Shown here one piece after another: positions 48,726 through 60,699 of a DNA stretch of 64,000 bases (position 1 is the first letter of the stretch; each line of letters starts with the position of its first letter). Source of the DNA: Corbicula japonica (taxonomy: Eukaryota; Mollusca; Bivalvia; Venerida; Cyrenidae); contig JAZAYU010000175.1 in the NCBI GenBank assembly GCA_038501625.1, positions 454,001-518,000 on the forward strand. Reading direction: 5' to 3'. The notes under the pieces were generated by a model. That model was not told the origin of the DNA and searched no databases. It was given only the letters and a program-made list of their open reading frames with translations. The position numbers were made by a program, and so were the translations under genes.

Positions 48726-50137
48726 GGTCTTGCTACATAAATGTCTACAATGCCAAGATTTGCCGAGGCAGTCGATTCGTCTGTCGTTTATATTTTCTGA
48801 AGATGGTGTGTAACAGTCTGTGCATCTTTCTACTGGTGTTATGAATCTTGCAGGAGGCTGTCGCGGCCCGTCTTCAACTCGGCTGGTACGTTAATACTTA
48901 AACGACTTCATATTGCGGATATATAAAATATATGCAAAAGTCTGCTGCATTTTTTAATAATCTAACATTTTAAGGATTACCGTTATAATATTATATTGCA
49001 AGTAAGTTTTGACGCTGTATTATATGTGTCGATTTCTGTAACTTTTTACTTATGCTGATATGCATGATATGCACACTTAATATATTCGTGAGGGTCATAT
49101 TATATCTGTGTTAAAGAACACGTCAAATCTTCTTTGAGTGTACGCTCGTGACATGCCAAACTTGATACAAGTGACAACAAAACTCATTAAAATACAAAAG
49201 GATGGTAAATTAATTTTAAAGGTCACCGAACAAGACAAATTGCAAAATAGTCCAGGGTCGGTTTGCTGTTCATGGGCAATAATTGAAATGCGTATTACTG
49301 TACACGCCGCCTAGCTCCGGGTTGAGAGCATCTTACCCAGACAAAATGCATTTATTATATAACCATCAATGATTTTAGCAAAGTGCATCGTTAATCTGCA
49401 AGATTGATAAAACTCGTCAGGTAAATAATTCCGTATTGGACATTGTCGTTTTCCGTTTCTGTATTTTTGCCGCTTCCGGTAGTTTCTACGTTTCAAAATG
49501 GCCTATTTCAACCCGCGATATTTTCACAAATTTAGATTTGCTGACTCCAATTACACTATTTCTTTAAAAACAATCATTGATTTCACGGCCTTTACAAATA
49601 AAAATAATATGAAATTATCAAACAAATGTGAAAGAAAGTTAAATTAATAGATAGTTAATAATAGATAGTCATTGCGGATATAAATAGAACAAGCAAATGA
49701 TTAGGAGAAAAGAAAATCATATACCGTTCAACTATCCCAATTGAAATAGTAGTATCCATTTGCAACAATCCTTCTTATTTTCTCTTTAAAGCCTGACCCT
49801 ATGATTTGTTGTAAACAAAGCTCGTTGCTGAGGTATAAGAATGAAACACTTTCAAATCCTAATCGTTACATATCGAATACCACGGTAAAACACTTAAGCA
49901 TCTTCGGGTCTTGTCCAAATGTTGGTGTTATTGTTTTTAGACCTTCAAAGATTTGAAACTTAAATAAATTAATTCTTTATTTGACAGAATCGATCACGGC
50001 GCTTGAAAATGTAAACATTTGTTTGATGACGTAGAGTTTATGCTTTATTGTGACGTAATTGCTTTTCACTATTCATTATTGATTTAGTGCTCATTTAGTT
50101 GGAAGTGAAATAAGGGTATATATTTAAAAGTAACATT
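48726..50137. other. AT-rich intergenic DNA, nothing recognised
   Basis: No supported gene, RNA or repeat. Confidence 0.45.
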
Positions 50138-50276
50138 ATAGCAGTATGCAGTTCGTAGGTTTGTAGTATTTATCGTTGCGTATGTAAACCACATCACGCT
50201 CGAACTTCGGTTTCGCGTGATATTGTTTGCATACCCAACTCGACAAATAAAAACCTACAGATTGCATACTGATATA
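50138..50276. repeat. Foldback element with arms of about 65 bp
   Basis: GCAGTATGCAGTTCGTAGGT on the left pairs with ACCTACAGATTGCATACTG on the right, and CACATCACGC with GCGTGATAT nearer the centre. Probably a MITE; the target duplication is unclear (TATA-like). Confidence 0.82.
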
Positions 50277-51597
50277 ATATTCCATATGTATCGTGCAGGT
50301 CGTAATTGACAACAACATTGAGACTTTTTGTAGCTGTTGATTATTGAAAAATATTTATTGTAAATTATTACAATATAATTCATATTTGTTAACAGGTACC
50401 ATATTCAACAAAACGTCAATGTACTTCTTAGAAGACCTATACACATTTTACGACAATTTGGAAGAGCGGAATAAAATGCCAACTGGAAACACTAAAATAT
50501 CACATGCTTTGTATGGACTATTTGATCTGTTACCAAAAACGAGGGGTATGTAAGTTGCAGTGCCGCAAAACAGAAGAAAGAACAAGGTTGCGCACATTTA
50601 TCGTACTATGTATTAGAATCACGTCGATTTAGGAGAAAAGCGATTTCCTTCGTTGTCTGAAATGAAGAAATAATTGTAGGCAAAACATTTTTATTTAGAT
50701 ATTATGAATATGACAATCTGAAATGGAAAACAAAACCTGACAAAAATATTTAAAAGACCGGTAGCATTTGTATCGGACGCCATATTTTGTCGGATACATC
50801 TTGAAGGACTATTACAAAAACGATCAAAAAGACGAAAAATGCGCACACATGTTATATAAAGCCTACCAATCACTAAAGTTTACACAATATCACTAAAGTG
50901 AACTCCTGATCATGTTACACCAAAGCCAATAACTGTATGCTCTGAAATATAGTGTAAATTTCTTTGTTAGCACAACAGATTGCCAAGAGAAACTTAAAAT
51001 AATCATTAATTTCTAATAAAATGATTTCCGTCAAAACTAGGGATTTTATATTCTTTTAAGTATTTCCAATAAAGAATTGATTTTAAATTATAAATTTTAC
51101 CAGAAAAAAATTGCAATGAATTTCAGGGCATAACACCACCTCTCCCTTTAAAATATTTTCACTCCTCTGAAATACAAAATTTCAAATCGAAACATACATA
51201 TAGTTAAACACGTAAGCAACAGAATGAACATGGCACGATCAGAAACAGCAACGCTTAAGTATATGAGAATATAAATACCAAATCATACATATCAGTACAT
51301 ACAAGTATTGAAATTCGTATTAATACCAGCATTCACTGAAACCTTTCACGTCGAATCACTTAACATTTCTGTTGAACGTTCACTCATATACGTATGTTTA
51401 AGCAATATTTTTAGATATTTGAACCAATACTTATTTAATTATGTTTTACGAAAAAATACTATTTAATTTTAATATTGAAAAACTGACATTTTTTGTTTCT
51501 GATGTATTATTTTTAGAAATTTTTCTCAAGTGATTTCATTTAAAATCGATTTCGTCTGCAATTTTATAAAGTAGATTGACAACTTTGGAGTCCAGTT
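50277..51597. other. AT-rich intergenic DNA, nothing recognised
   Basis: No supported feature. Confidence 0.4.
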
Positions 51598-51874
51598 CTA
51601 TAGGTTGGACTGCATTCTTGCACGATGCAGCAAGATGGTTAAGTTTTCCGCAAATACTGCAAGTGTGTCATTTTGCTGCACAGTTTGTGGCCTGGTGGTA
51701 ACTGTTATTTCCACATTTTTGACAGAAGTTATTTTTCCTTGCCTGTGAAGAGTTGTCCCTGTGTTTGGAATAAGCATAATCACTTAAAAATAATTGAAAT
51801 TCCTGTTTTACTTGGTCATGCTGTACTTTAAGTTTTATTGCATAATCATTGAAATCGCGGTTAAATAAGAGCAA
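51590..51874 (-). pseudogene. Retroelement Gag zinc-knuckle remnant
   Basis: On minus, the frame encodes CQKCGNNSYHQATNC, a slightly irregular CCHC knuckle. After one in-frame TGA comes CSICGKLNHLAASC, a canonical CX2CX4HX4C knuckle. Upstream is a charged stretch (DYAYSKHRDNSSQARKNN) typical of the end of Gag. No protease or RT follows, so it is an isolated fragment. Family not assignable. Confidence 0.8.
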
Positions 51875-52004
51875 ATCACGTATTTCTTATTAGCGTCATT
51901 CATATTTCATACGGATCCAGATATCTGACATTTTAACAATTCTTTTCTAATCAGGAAATAAACGGTTTGTTCTTAGGACCTTTCGTAGTTAGTGTAGTGT
52001 ACAC

Positions 52005-54282
52005 TTAGTGGAAGAGCCACCATTTAATCGATAGACGGAACGATGAGTTCTTCAACGCTTGTTCGTGATAATATTTAGGATCCCACCCCACAGTTTCAAA
52101 TATAAAACAGTCATTTTTATCGTAGACCATATTAAACATTGCATGGACCCAAATGCCTTTCTTTATTACAGCATACTGTTCTTTTGGTGTTACTGTACAT
52201 TCTGTCAACATGACACAGACAGGTTTAGTCATTGCGTTTACAGTATTCACTAATCCACTGAATGTTGAGCTCGCCATCGATACTCGAAACAGATCAACAG
52301 TTTGTATCATCAAGAGGCACGGGGACAAAAGAAAGTTTTCATCCTTAATATCAACATGCCAAATTCGAAGATGATAAAGTCGATGTAACTTCGGAATTAT
52401 ATCTTTGATATGGACCCAGTCATCTGTTTGAATTGCTCGTATCAGAAGTGTTTTCAACATGGCAGTCGGCAGTTGCCGTATGAAAAAAGCATTTGATATA
52501 GAAAGACACGCAGTGAGATGTCCTATTTCACATTCTTCTAAGTTTTAGTCTCAACATGTATCGTTGAAATCGGTACTTTAAATACGCAAAACCCAGCTAA
52601 TTTCACATTTCTAGACAGGTCTAGTGCAACACCAGGACAAGAACTTTTATGGTCAATACATTTGATAAGATCCAGTCTTATTTGTTTCATTTCACTCTTT
52701 TTCGAAAGAAAATCTGCCAACTGTTTCAGACGGTCATGTGACATTTTGCAACATTCTACATGTAAATGTTCCAGGAATTTCATGCATGTGATATCAGCAT
52801 TGAAATGGCGTGGAATTATTTTGTTGGTTTTCGGCGATCTGGAAACCATAAATATCTACAGACCGCAAGCCTTTATTATTCAAAAGCAATTGGTCAGCGT
52901 CAATTTCGCTGATGTTTGTACACACTTCCAGTTTTTCCAAACCTGATACGTGCTGCAAATTTAAAGTTTGCACTATATTAGAAAACTCTTCGGACTGAAT
53001 ATCTCGTACAGATAATGTCCTGATAGTATCGTTTCTGCTTGATACTATCTTTTTTAATAAGGACAAACTCTCTTGGTGTTTGGATTTTTCGTTAATGATT
53101 ATATCCTCTAAAGAGGAATGAAATTGTCATTTCCAGTCTTCATATTTTCTTGAACACATTCTAACAAGAGTGATTGGTAACGAAACATTGAGTTGTAAAA
53201 GTTTTGTCTTATCTCGTGAAACTGCAACTGTCTCCTGTACATGCAAACCACTGCGTCACCTAATAGATTAAATCTGTTAAATATAAATGCAAGAGCAGTT
53301 GGGTTTAAACCACTTAGAAAGATAAATACGTTGTTAAATGAATTCAAAGAGTACAGGGAAGTACACTTGCTGTTTACTATAGCTAGTGTGTCATTTAAGT
53401 GAAGAGATATGGACAATGCTGCAAAAAATTCCTGTAGACACTTATGCTGAAACGAAACGTTGCTTTTTCTGCTCGACAGACTCTGGTAGCTCCTAAACTG
53501 AGTCAAAAGTCCCATTTGAAGCAATGCATTCAATATCACGTCCGACTCTATATATTTTAAGGCAATAGATTTTTCAAAAACTAATACTGATTCGTCCGTG
53601 TTACCAAATAGCGTATAAAATGCCAACTTCCCAAGCTTTAACAAAAAAAGTGTCGGGTTGGGGGTTGATGGATGAGTTGACGATTCAATACTTTTTCCTC
53701 ACATAAGCTCAAGCGGTGATTTTATTTTCATTTTCTTTGCTTGCCGTTGTAAAGTGATTTCAATGACGTTTGAATAAATTTCACATATTGAGTTCCCAAT
53801 TTTTTGTCCATCTTGCCATAAACAAACAATTTGTAAATTAATGTATGGTAGACGAAAAATGTCTTCAAGTTTTAATTCAGTTATTCTTTTGTGGAATTCT
53901 TCAAACGACCGGATTGGAACTGAGACAGACTGACTATTTAGCACTTTTAATGCGTTTTTCGCAAGAAACATTGACGTTTCATGATCGAGTTCTTGAATTT
54001 CAATGAGTTGATTTACATGAGTTGATGTTAATCTTACTTGGTCAAATTTCCAAGGACGTGAAGTGGTCAAAACTGTGCAATTTATGCAAAGGGACCAATG
54101 GCACACTTGTTTCACGGTGTGCAAGAACAGAATTACATAGCATATTCGGCATGTATAGGGCCGTATTTGGACGACTGCGATCGACCAGGATCAGATTCTT
54201 TGTCAAGTGCAGCAATCAGCCTACACAGTGTACTGACTTTCGGAAATGTATTATTGGCATATTTGACACTACTACTACTTAG
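52005..54282 (-). pseudogene. NACHT/LRR (NLR-type) receptor, broken and 5'-truncated
   Basis: Read on minus from about 54280: LCRLIAALDKESD and a damaged Walker-B-like ILV-D segment, then CTVLTTSRPWKFDQVRL (NACHT sensor motif), helical segments, and NVSFQHKCLQEFFAAL, the hallmark after the NACHT winged helix. LRR-like repeats follow (LSVRDIQSEEF; LEHLHVECCKM; LYHLRIWHVDI). The Walker A loop is missing. A frameshift breaks the Walker B region near 54170. A single TGA (53699) separates two ORFs in the same frame, and frame changes occur near 53110 and 52800. NLR proteins are cytosolic sensors that oligomerise through NACHT; this copy cannot make one. The lack of introns fits the intronless NLR copies I recall in bivalves. 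Start and N-terminal domain are not in evidence. Confidence 0.82.
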
Positions 54283-54892
54283 GTGTTAATTGTTTGAACT
54301 GTTTATACATGTAAAGTATTTAGAGAGGCTTTTTATGGCGTATATAATTATGCGTCTTTCTTTTATAATAACATTACTCTTACATTTTTGAAAACAATTA
54401 ATATACTCTTGAAATGTAAAATGTTTCATGCTTAAGTGGTTTAGATTTAATTTATTTTACACGTGAAAGCATAATTTGATATTATAATGTAAAGAGTCAG
54501 GGGTATAGATTATGACTCTATATATGTCTGAAACTTCAAATTTCACTTGTATTTATTTCCCTCCTCCACCCCATCTCTGTCTCTTCACTTCGGTACACCG
54601 AAAGATACAGCAACTTTCTTTTTGTTTACAATCTCTAAACGAAGGCAGCGGTAGGCTAAACATTTTAAGTGATCCATAACGTCATTTGTAAAATGAACTA
54701 ACATGTACAAAAACTGCCGAAAAATGGCTCTATTAGGAATGGCAGCTCATGTTTATGTAAAATGCGTTCTTAGCTATGCAAGGCTGCCACGAATATTCAC
54801 AAGATTGTATTTAAGATAGAATTTCTATCAGTCTACAGGATTGATCTTTTGGCTCCTATCTCGCCTGTACGATCTTTGCGTGTACATGTATA
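54283..54892. other. Intergenic DNA, nothing recognised
   Basis: No supported feature. Confidence 0.4.
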
Positions 54893-54900
54893 ATTTTAGG

Positions 54901-55682
54901 TAGTGTTGGGAAATCGGTTGCAAATCATAATCGATCATCGGTTGGAATCGGTTGCCCTTTCCGATGCGATTCCACGATTATAATCGGTTTCTTAATTTAC
55001 GCAGTGTTAGGTTTACAAATGGTCTTAGATCAGTAGCATACATAATTACTGGATACTAATAATTTTCAACTTTCTGACAAAAACCGAATCAAAATCATTG
55101 CTGCCCAAAAAGGTTTGTGCAACTGAACTGAACCCCTCTACATCCGCCACACCACATGAATTCTCAAATGCAAAAATGTTGCGTTTTCCTATGAATAATA
55201 TACTGATTTTAAGGCTGAAGACACAAGATAAGAGGTCTAGTTAATGCAATACATATTTATTCGATGAATTTTTACCATCGTCATTTAGCTACGCGACGAA
55301 ATCAACGCCATTTTGCGTTTTTGATTGTTGCCTGTATTTTTGTACTATTTGCAACAAATACTGCAAAAGCCTTTTGTTAGGTCTAGGTTCTTCTGTGCGA
55401 TGGAAGTTCTTCGTTAATCTTGTAGAATCTAAAGTGCTTCTGATATTTTTTTTTGCCTAGGTTCTCGTAAATCTCTCGGGTCGCCATTTTAATTTTCAAT
55501 TTTTCAAAGGGATTTCCCTTTATGGCCGGTGTAAAAGCCGGAACCCGTACCTTTATATTTTGTCTCTTACACTGCGCATGTCTCAACTGTTAATCGATTA
55601 TGATAGAACGACATCGATCATCGACATCGAGAAGCATTTACACGTCGCTAATCGATGTCTTCCGATCATCGGCACATCACTA
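54901..55682. mobile_element. hAT-type MITE with 8-bp target duplication
   Basis: Perfect duplication ATTTTAGG at 54893-54900 and 55683-55690. Left end TAGTGTTGGGAAATCGG; complement of the right end TAGTGATGTGCCGATGATCGG. Subterminal ATCGAT/AATCGGTT words are frequent at both ends. 782 bp, no transposase. The small ORF at 55383-55586 has no recognised domain. Confidence 0.9.
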
Positions 55683-55690
55683 ATTTTAGG

Positions 55691-56104
55691 GATTCATTAG
55701 TATTGAAAATACCCATTGCTTAATCTACGTTTGACGAGAAGTTTGAGTAACAATTGAAAAAAAAAGATAAAGACGTTCTGTTAAATTACAAAAAGTGACA
55801 ATGGAGATATGAGACAATTTATTGTTTATATTATAACTTACTGAAAACTTTTAATATCGAAATTGCAGTTTCAAATTAATATTTCAACATGACGTTATCA
55901 CTTGGAATGAACTTGAGTATTTAAATATGATGTGTTGGCTATAAATTAAAACTTATTGATTTTGACATAAATGCTTCTTCAAATTTTAATGAGTTTAGGG
56001 GGGTTTGGGTAGGGGTGAGTGCGGGTTAAGATGACAACGATTAACTATTAAATCCCTTAATAACTAACCCCCTTTCCTCTTATTAATAAGGAGTTCCAAA
56101 CAGT
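55691..56104. other. AT-rich intergenic DNA, nothing recognised
   Basis: No supported feature. Confidence 0.4.
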
Positions 56105-56172
56105 GCAAATGGCTAATATGGGCTAAATTTCAACATTTAACACATGGCTAATATGGGCTAAAATTCAACAAT
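56105..56172 (+). repeat. Short tandem repeat, two copies of about 36 bp
   Basis: ATGGCTAATATGGGCTAAA-TTCAACA occurs twice in a row. Confidence 0.85.
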
Positions 56173-56420
56173 TAATACGTTAGGTATAACGTACTCCGCG
56201 ATAAAATACCATAAACATGATAATATTGATCAAAATTATTGTAGTGTATTGAGAAAATAATAGATAAATTGTAATTGTGACATCGTCGAGCAACGCACTT
56301 TTGCAACAAGTTGTTGCGTATTACATGTATCACGAGTTCGTCTCATAATTTCGATACAAAAGAGAGTATTCATTTTTGTTCATATAAGGACTAAATCAAT
56401 GTTTGTTTGTTTGTTTGGGT

Positions 56421-56735
56421 ATTTAAAACATTAAGATTGTTTAAAGTAAGCGTGATGCCCTTAAGACTTTACTACATGTAAGCGTGATGCCCTTCAGACT
56501 TAACTCACTTTAAATAACACAACATGTTTTCTATACTTAACACTTGCAAACATCGCTTCCAGCTTAAATTATAAAATTTATTTAAAACATTAAGATTGTT
56601 TAAAGTAAGCGTGATGCCCTTAAGACTTTACTACATGTAAGCGTGATGCTCTTCAGACTTAACTCACTTTAAATAACACAAAATGTTTTCTATACTAAAC
56701 ACTTGCAAACATCGCTTCCAGCTTAAATTATTGTC
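56421..56735 (+). repeat. Two tandem copies of a 159-bp unit
   Basis: ATTTAAAACATTAAGATTGT starts at 56421 and again at 56580, with near-identical units. Inside each, GTAAGCGTGATGCCCTTAAG is itself repeated once as TGTAAGCGTGATGC(C/T)CTTCAG. A (GTTT)n run precedes the array (56401-56417). Confidence 0.92.
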
Positions 56736-57046
56736 ATGTTTAACTTATACGACATATAGTTATTTAGATTAATGATTTAATGATTTTCTTATCAGGCGGA
56801 TCGAGTGTGTACCTTGCTACCGATCACGTTCAATTTTGTTTGCTTACAAAATATACAAACACAATCATGTTATTATCTCAATGAAAAATACTTCTTTACA
56901 ATTATTTATGTTTAAAATTTAAAAGAGTGGCAGTGCACAGGCTGTTGAACATATAAGGAACATGGAATTGTGCTCAACATGCATTGTTATTTATGGCATT
57001 TTCGGTTTGATTTTAGAAGGTAGGTAAACCATATTTGTTGAGTGAT
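56736..57046. other. Intergenic DNA, nothing recognised
   Basis: No supported feature. Confidence 0.4.
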
Positions 57047-57082
57047 ACGGAATCGACCCTACGATTTCGACGCGCGAAGCGC
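57047..57082 (+). repeat. Left part of the 640-bp dispersed repeat, split by an LTR element
   Basis: ATACGGAATCGACC to GCGAAGCGC matches the complement of 21675-21712. The rest continues at 61406. Last four bases (GCGC) form the target duplication. Confidence 0.92.
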
Positions 57083-57784
57083 TGTACCCCTATGCGTCGG
57101 TGGGTTAAAGGTTCTTTGGTTTAACTGATTTAGACTTCTCGGAGTTACAAACGACAGCTCGTTTTACAGTTCCAATATTTTAATAATTCACAGCAAAATC
57201 GTAGACAAATATGTGCTCATTAATTTAACCAAGTAATGAGTTCTCTTTACAAAACACAGCTTACACAAACAAAAAGCTGTAAACGTATAAATGTTCAATT
57301 CAAAGTCCAAGAATAATTAACGTGATCGTATAGTGGTTTTTAACGTTGCAAGTTGCAAAATAATTCAGCAAAACATTCAAACGCTGTTAAAATTATCCAA
57401 AGTAATTTTACAATTTCTAGAATGTTTATTCCACTGTATATAAGATAAAAACAAAACTCGATACGGTTTTGTAAGACTTATTCCGTAAGTCTTGCTTGCA
57501 CTCCCGTGACGCTAACTTGGGAATCTTGTGCAAAGTAAAGAACAGCGCAATGGACTAACAATTTAGCCCGGTTTTTATACAAAAGAGCGACTGACCATCC
57601 TCGTGATGAAATCAATCACCTTTTCCATAAACTGCCAAGCAATAAAATCTTTAGCAATTAATTTGATATAACTTGTCGATCTCGAGGAGGAAATACAATT
57701 CCTTAAACCCTAGAAACTCCGGTGAGTGACCTGTTGACCGATGTTCACTGAACATCTATCAGCTAGGTAGGCGAAAGTGTTACA
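57083..57784 (-). repeat. 3' LTR (in element orientation)
   Basis: 702 bp, identical by eye to 60700-61401, starting TGTACCCC and ending GTGTTACA on plus. Confidence 0.95.
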
Positions 57785-58236
57785 TACGCCCCTTCCCGAG
57801 AAAATAATTCAATTTAAGAATTATTTTTAAATGACCTAACACTTTTGAACATAACCTTAATACGCGAAGACAGTGGGTTAAACATCCATAGTATACCTTA
57901 ACAATAAGTTCTTTGCTAAAGTTAACCATGAATATACATATGCTATACAATGCATAAAATAACAATTGCACAAAACTCTATAGTTGAATAAAATCCCACA
58001 CCATATAGAAAACACAATGATCATATCACTAAGAGTCACACGTGCTAAACAGTCCTGTTAGGCGAGAGGTCCTTGTCCTTGAATGAAACACGATCACTGG
58101 CACTGGTCTTCGACCTTGTCACGAAATGTTCATGTTCACAGGTATGTCCAGTGGATCGCCTCCCGCTCTTGCACGTGTCTCTGCCCAAGTTCTCGTGATA
58201 TGAAAAGATAAACAAAACGTTATTAACATATTCAAA

Positions 58237-58996
58237 TTACAGTGTATCTGTGGCCTGCGGATACAAAGCAATATAATTCATAAGTTTCTTATTTTGTGAT
58301 GGCCCCACCGTCTCGGTGAAGTTCTCCCCTTCAGGAGCGGAAGCAACAGCCCCAGCCATCAAACCTTTGCCAGGGTCCCCCTTTGCCCCTGACCTCTTGC
58401 CAAATGCAATGAATCTAGTTAACTTGAACTTCTTTCTTTTACATTTGCAATACGCGTACAATATAACAAACACGATGAGTATTAGAGCGACGACTCCGAA
58501 CACAACAAAAGATAAAACATTCATGTACCTCTTAGATTGATTTTCTTTCGCTAAACTTATCTCATTAATTAACGAATCCATGGGAATGTAATTCAAAGAT
58601 GGGAGCGTTTTCGGGATATCAATAGGTTCATAATCAATCAATTTGTCATTAAAGTCCTTCCACATAGTTAAGACTGAAATATTAATAGTTTTAGTCATAA
58701 TATTCACAAAATCATCTTTGACAGGAATGGTGGTTCCATAATCAAATGTTGCGGTGAGCGTTAAGTAATCATTAGTGGCAGTACAACCAGTGGGAATTGA
58801 TACTTTGTCAAAGGGTGATTTAACATCTATCCAACTAGCCTCTAAATTGCTTCCCTGTTTACAGGTGACGGATAACCTAAGTTTCATTGACTGGTACAAA
58901 CACCGCATTATTTCTAACTAAGGGTTGTGAAACTGTCAGTCCGGTAATAAATGTCAATACCATAAGTAGTCGTGTCAATGTCAAGTCATGAGCCAT
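58237..58996 (-). pseudogene. Envelope-like membrane glycoprotein remnant of the LTR element
   Basis: Two overlapping minus frames. The first, 58996-58877, is 39 codons: a basic-hydrophobic start (MAHDLTLTRLLMVLTF) that looks like a signal peptide, ending in a TAG. The second, 58908-58237, has an open frame of 223 codons with two cysteines near its start, an asparagine-linked-glycosylation-like NISV, a strong membrane segment at about 131-153 (FVVFGVVALILIVFVILY) followed by a cysteine/lysine-rich KCKRKK cytosolic border, and an 70-residue tail. The arrangement, signal plus ectodomain plus membrane anchor, is that of a class-I membrane glycoprotein such as the env ORF of errantivirus-like elements. 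The two parts are out of frame and the ectodomain is short, so this is a broken copy. It could alternatively be a captured host membrane protein. Confidence 0.65.
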
Positions 58997-59490
58997 TTTC
59001 TGAAAATATAGCAGACATTAACGTCAGTTTAACGTCGTCGCGTATGAATACAGTTACTACAATAAAAGTTACTAAGATTGACCTATATTCCCTACTATCA
59101 TGGATCTTCTTTACGTGAGTCTCTTCTTAATTATCTCAATTAAGTCTAGTGCAATGTTGTTTTTCGTCGCGGAACGGTCACGTCCACTCGTTCGCGATTC
59201 GGTACGCTGAATTACGTTTATTTCCATGTCGGAGTGCTCTCTATTACTACCAGTTGACGCATCACTGGTATTTCGTGTTTGCCTTAATCTCCTAATAGGC
59301 GTTCCTGCGGAATATCCCATGTCTCAATGTTTAATACTTTTCTTCTGTTTTTTTTTTTGGCTGATTGGTATTAACTGTTAATACCTAAAATAGTCTTTTT
59401 AATTTCCCTTTTTTCTAGTACATTTTTCTCTTTTTTTTTTAAATATTTTTTTTATGCATTTTTTCTATTTGTTTTAAGCTGGTAGTTAAA
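58997..59490 (-). other. Interior of the LTR element without a recognised gene
   Basis: A 69-codon frame at 59111-59320 (minus) is polar and matches nothing I know. T-rich runs and a small palindrome (GGTATTAACTGTTAATACC, 59367-59385) lie between it and gag. This is where pol would be expected. Confidence 0.6.
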
Positions 59491-60258
59491 CTAAACAACC
59501 AGTGTTTGTTCATCACTGTTTTGTGATACTGCTCTTACCGCGCGACAATCTTTGTTTTTACGACCGCAGTTTGTACATTTGCGCGTCGGTCGCGCATGAT
59601 CTACCTCCATAGGTTCGTGCGAAGCTGTATTGTCATCGGAGTGATGACCTGTTCTATTATGAATTCGCTTCAGAAAATTCTGTTCGCGTAAGGCAAGATT
59701 AACGGCATCACTTAATGTTGCCGGATTACCGCGAATTAATTTTGCCCTGACGGCATCACTTATCAGGCCATCAGTGAACTGGCCTATCAGAACGCGTTGC
59801 ATTGGGTTTGCTACGTCTAAGTCACCCTCACAGGCGTCCTTAGCTAGCATCAGAATGCGTTCGCCATAAGTGGCTATGTTTTCGCCTTGCCTTTGCCTTA
59901 CATTACGGAGTAATTTCAATGCATACTGTGGGTCCGTTATTTCACCATAACGTAACCTCAACTCCGCTGTCAGTTGCTCATACCGGACCGAATTGTTATC
60001 AGTAAGATACCTTTTTAAGAATTCGCAAACCGGTCCCGCTGATGATTGAAATGTGACCTTAATCTTGCGATTTTCGTCGCAGTTGTGAATAATAAAATAC
60101 CTCTCTAATTCGAGAATCCAATTTTGGAATTCTTGCGATTTTCCCGCGAATCGCGGCAACTGTGTTAACGCGGTATTCGCGAAAATTGTCTCTGGCAAAT
60201 TGAGTAAACTTTCTGTCAAAACTTGGAAAGGTGGCGGCGATTGTGATCCGGTCGCCAT
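59491..60258 (-). CDS. Gag-like protein of the LTR element
   Basis: 255 residues from an ATG in good context (AAAATGGCG). The central region LPRFAGKSQEFQNWILELER, then LKRYLTDNNSVRYEQLTAEL and LRNVRQRQGENIATYGERIL, is the retrotransposon Gag capsid type seen in Ty3/gypsy elements. Near the C-terminus PMEVDHARPTRKCTNCGRKN precedes KDCRAV: only half of a CCHC zinc knuckle remains (no histidine), so the interior deletion probably ends there. The protein should form the particle that packages element RNA; loss of the full knuckle may reduce RNA binding. The frame is otherwise open. Confidence 0.85.
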   Translation of the reverse strand: MATGSQSPPPFQVLTESLLNLPETIFANTALTQLPRFAGKSQEFQNWILELERYFIIHNCDENRKIKVTFQSSAGPVCEFLKRYLTDNNSVRYEQLTAELRLRYGEITDPQYALKLLRNVRQRQGENIATYGERILMLAKDACEGDLDVANPMQRVLIGQFTDGLISDAVRAKLIRGNPATLSDAVNLALREQNFLKRIHNRTGHHSDDNTASHEPMEVDHARPTRKCTNCGRKNKDCRAVRAVSQNSDEQTLVV

Positions 60259-60699
60259 TTTGTTTCAGACTTAAATAGAAGCTAACCTAAATTATTTGGC
60301 AACAGGTCAAGAACAAAAGGTAAAGTAAATTTTCTGACCTGGCTCCGGTTTAGGCTGCCTCTTCTTGCTCGCTTCCTGTTGACTTTATTTGCTTTTCTTC
60401 AGGACCCCGGAGAACTCCCCAATACAGTGCGACCTGCAATTTTAAATATACAATATTTAAATATTTCAAAATTTAAAATATATTATTTTAAACAATAATG
60501 AAATAAAAAATGATATGGGGTCCTCGTCTCCGTCGTTGCCCTCGTCTTGTGGTCGTCTGGTCCTGGTGGAAGGAAACGTCTGCAACAAGGAAAAGCGTTT
60601 GACTGTTTTGGCGGTCTGCTACTGCCCGTGAATTGCGACTCTGCTATTGGAACTTCCGGAACTCCAAGAATCCTGGCTACACGGCTCCAAAACGACGCA
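60259..60699 (-). other. 5' leader of the LTR element
   Basis: Non-coding stretch between the 5' LTR and gag in element orientation; would hold the primer-binding and packaging sites. The plus-strand ORF at 60547-60741 is a shadow. Confidence 0.6.

Noticed and set aside
55383..55586. Basic ORF in the hAT MITE as a transposase
   Set aside because: No BED finger, RNase H or hAT dimerisation motif; far too short.
58316..58540. Plus-strand ORF inside the LTR element
   Set aside because: Shadow of the minus-strand envelope-like frame.
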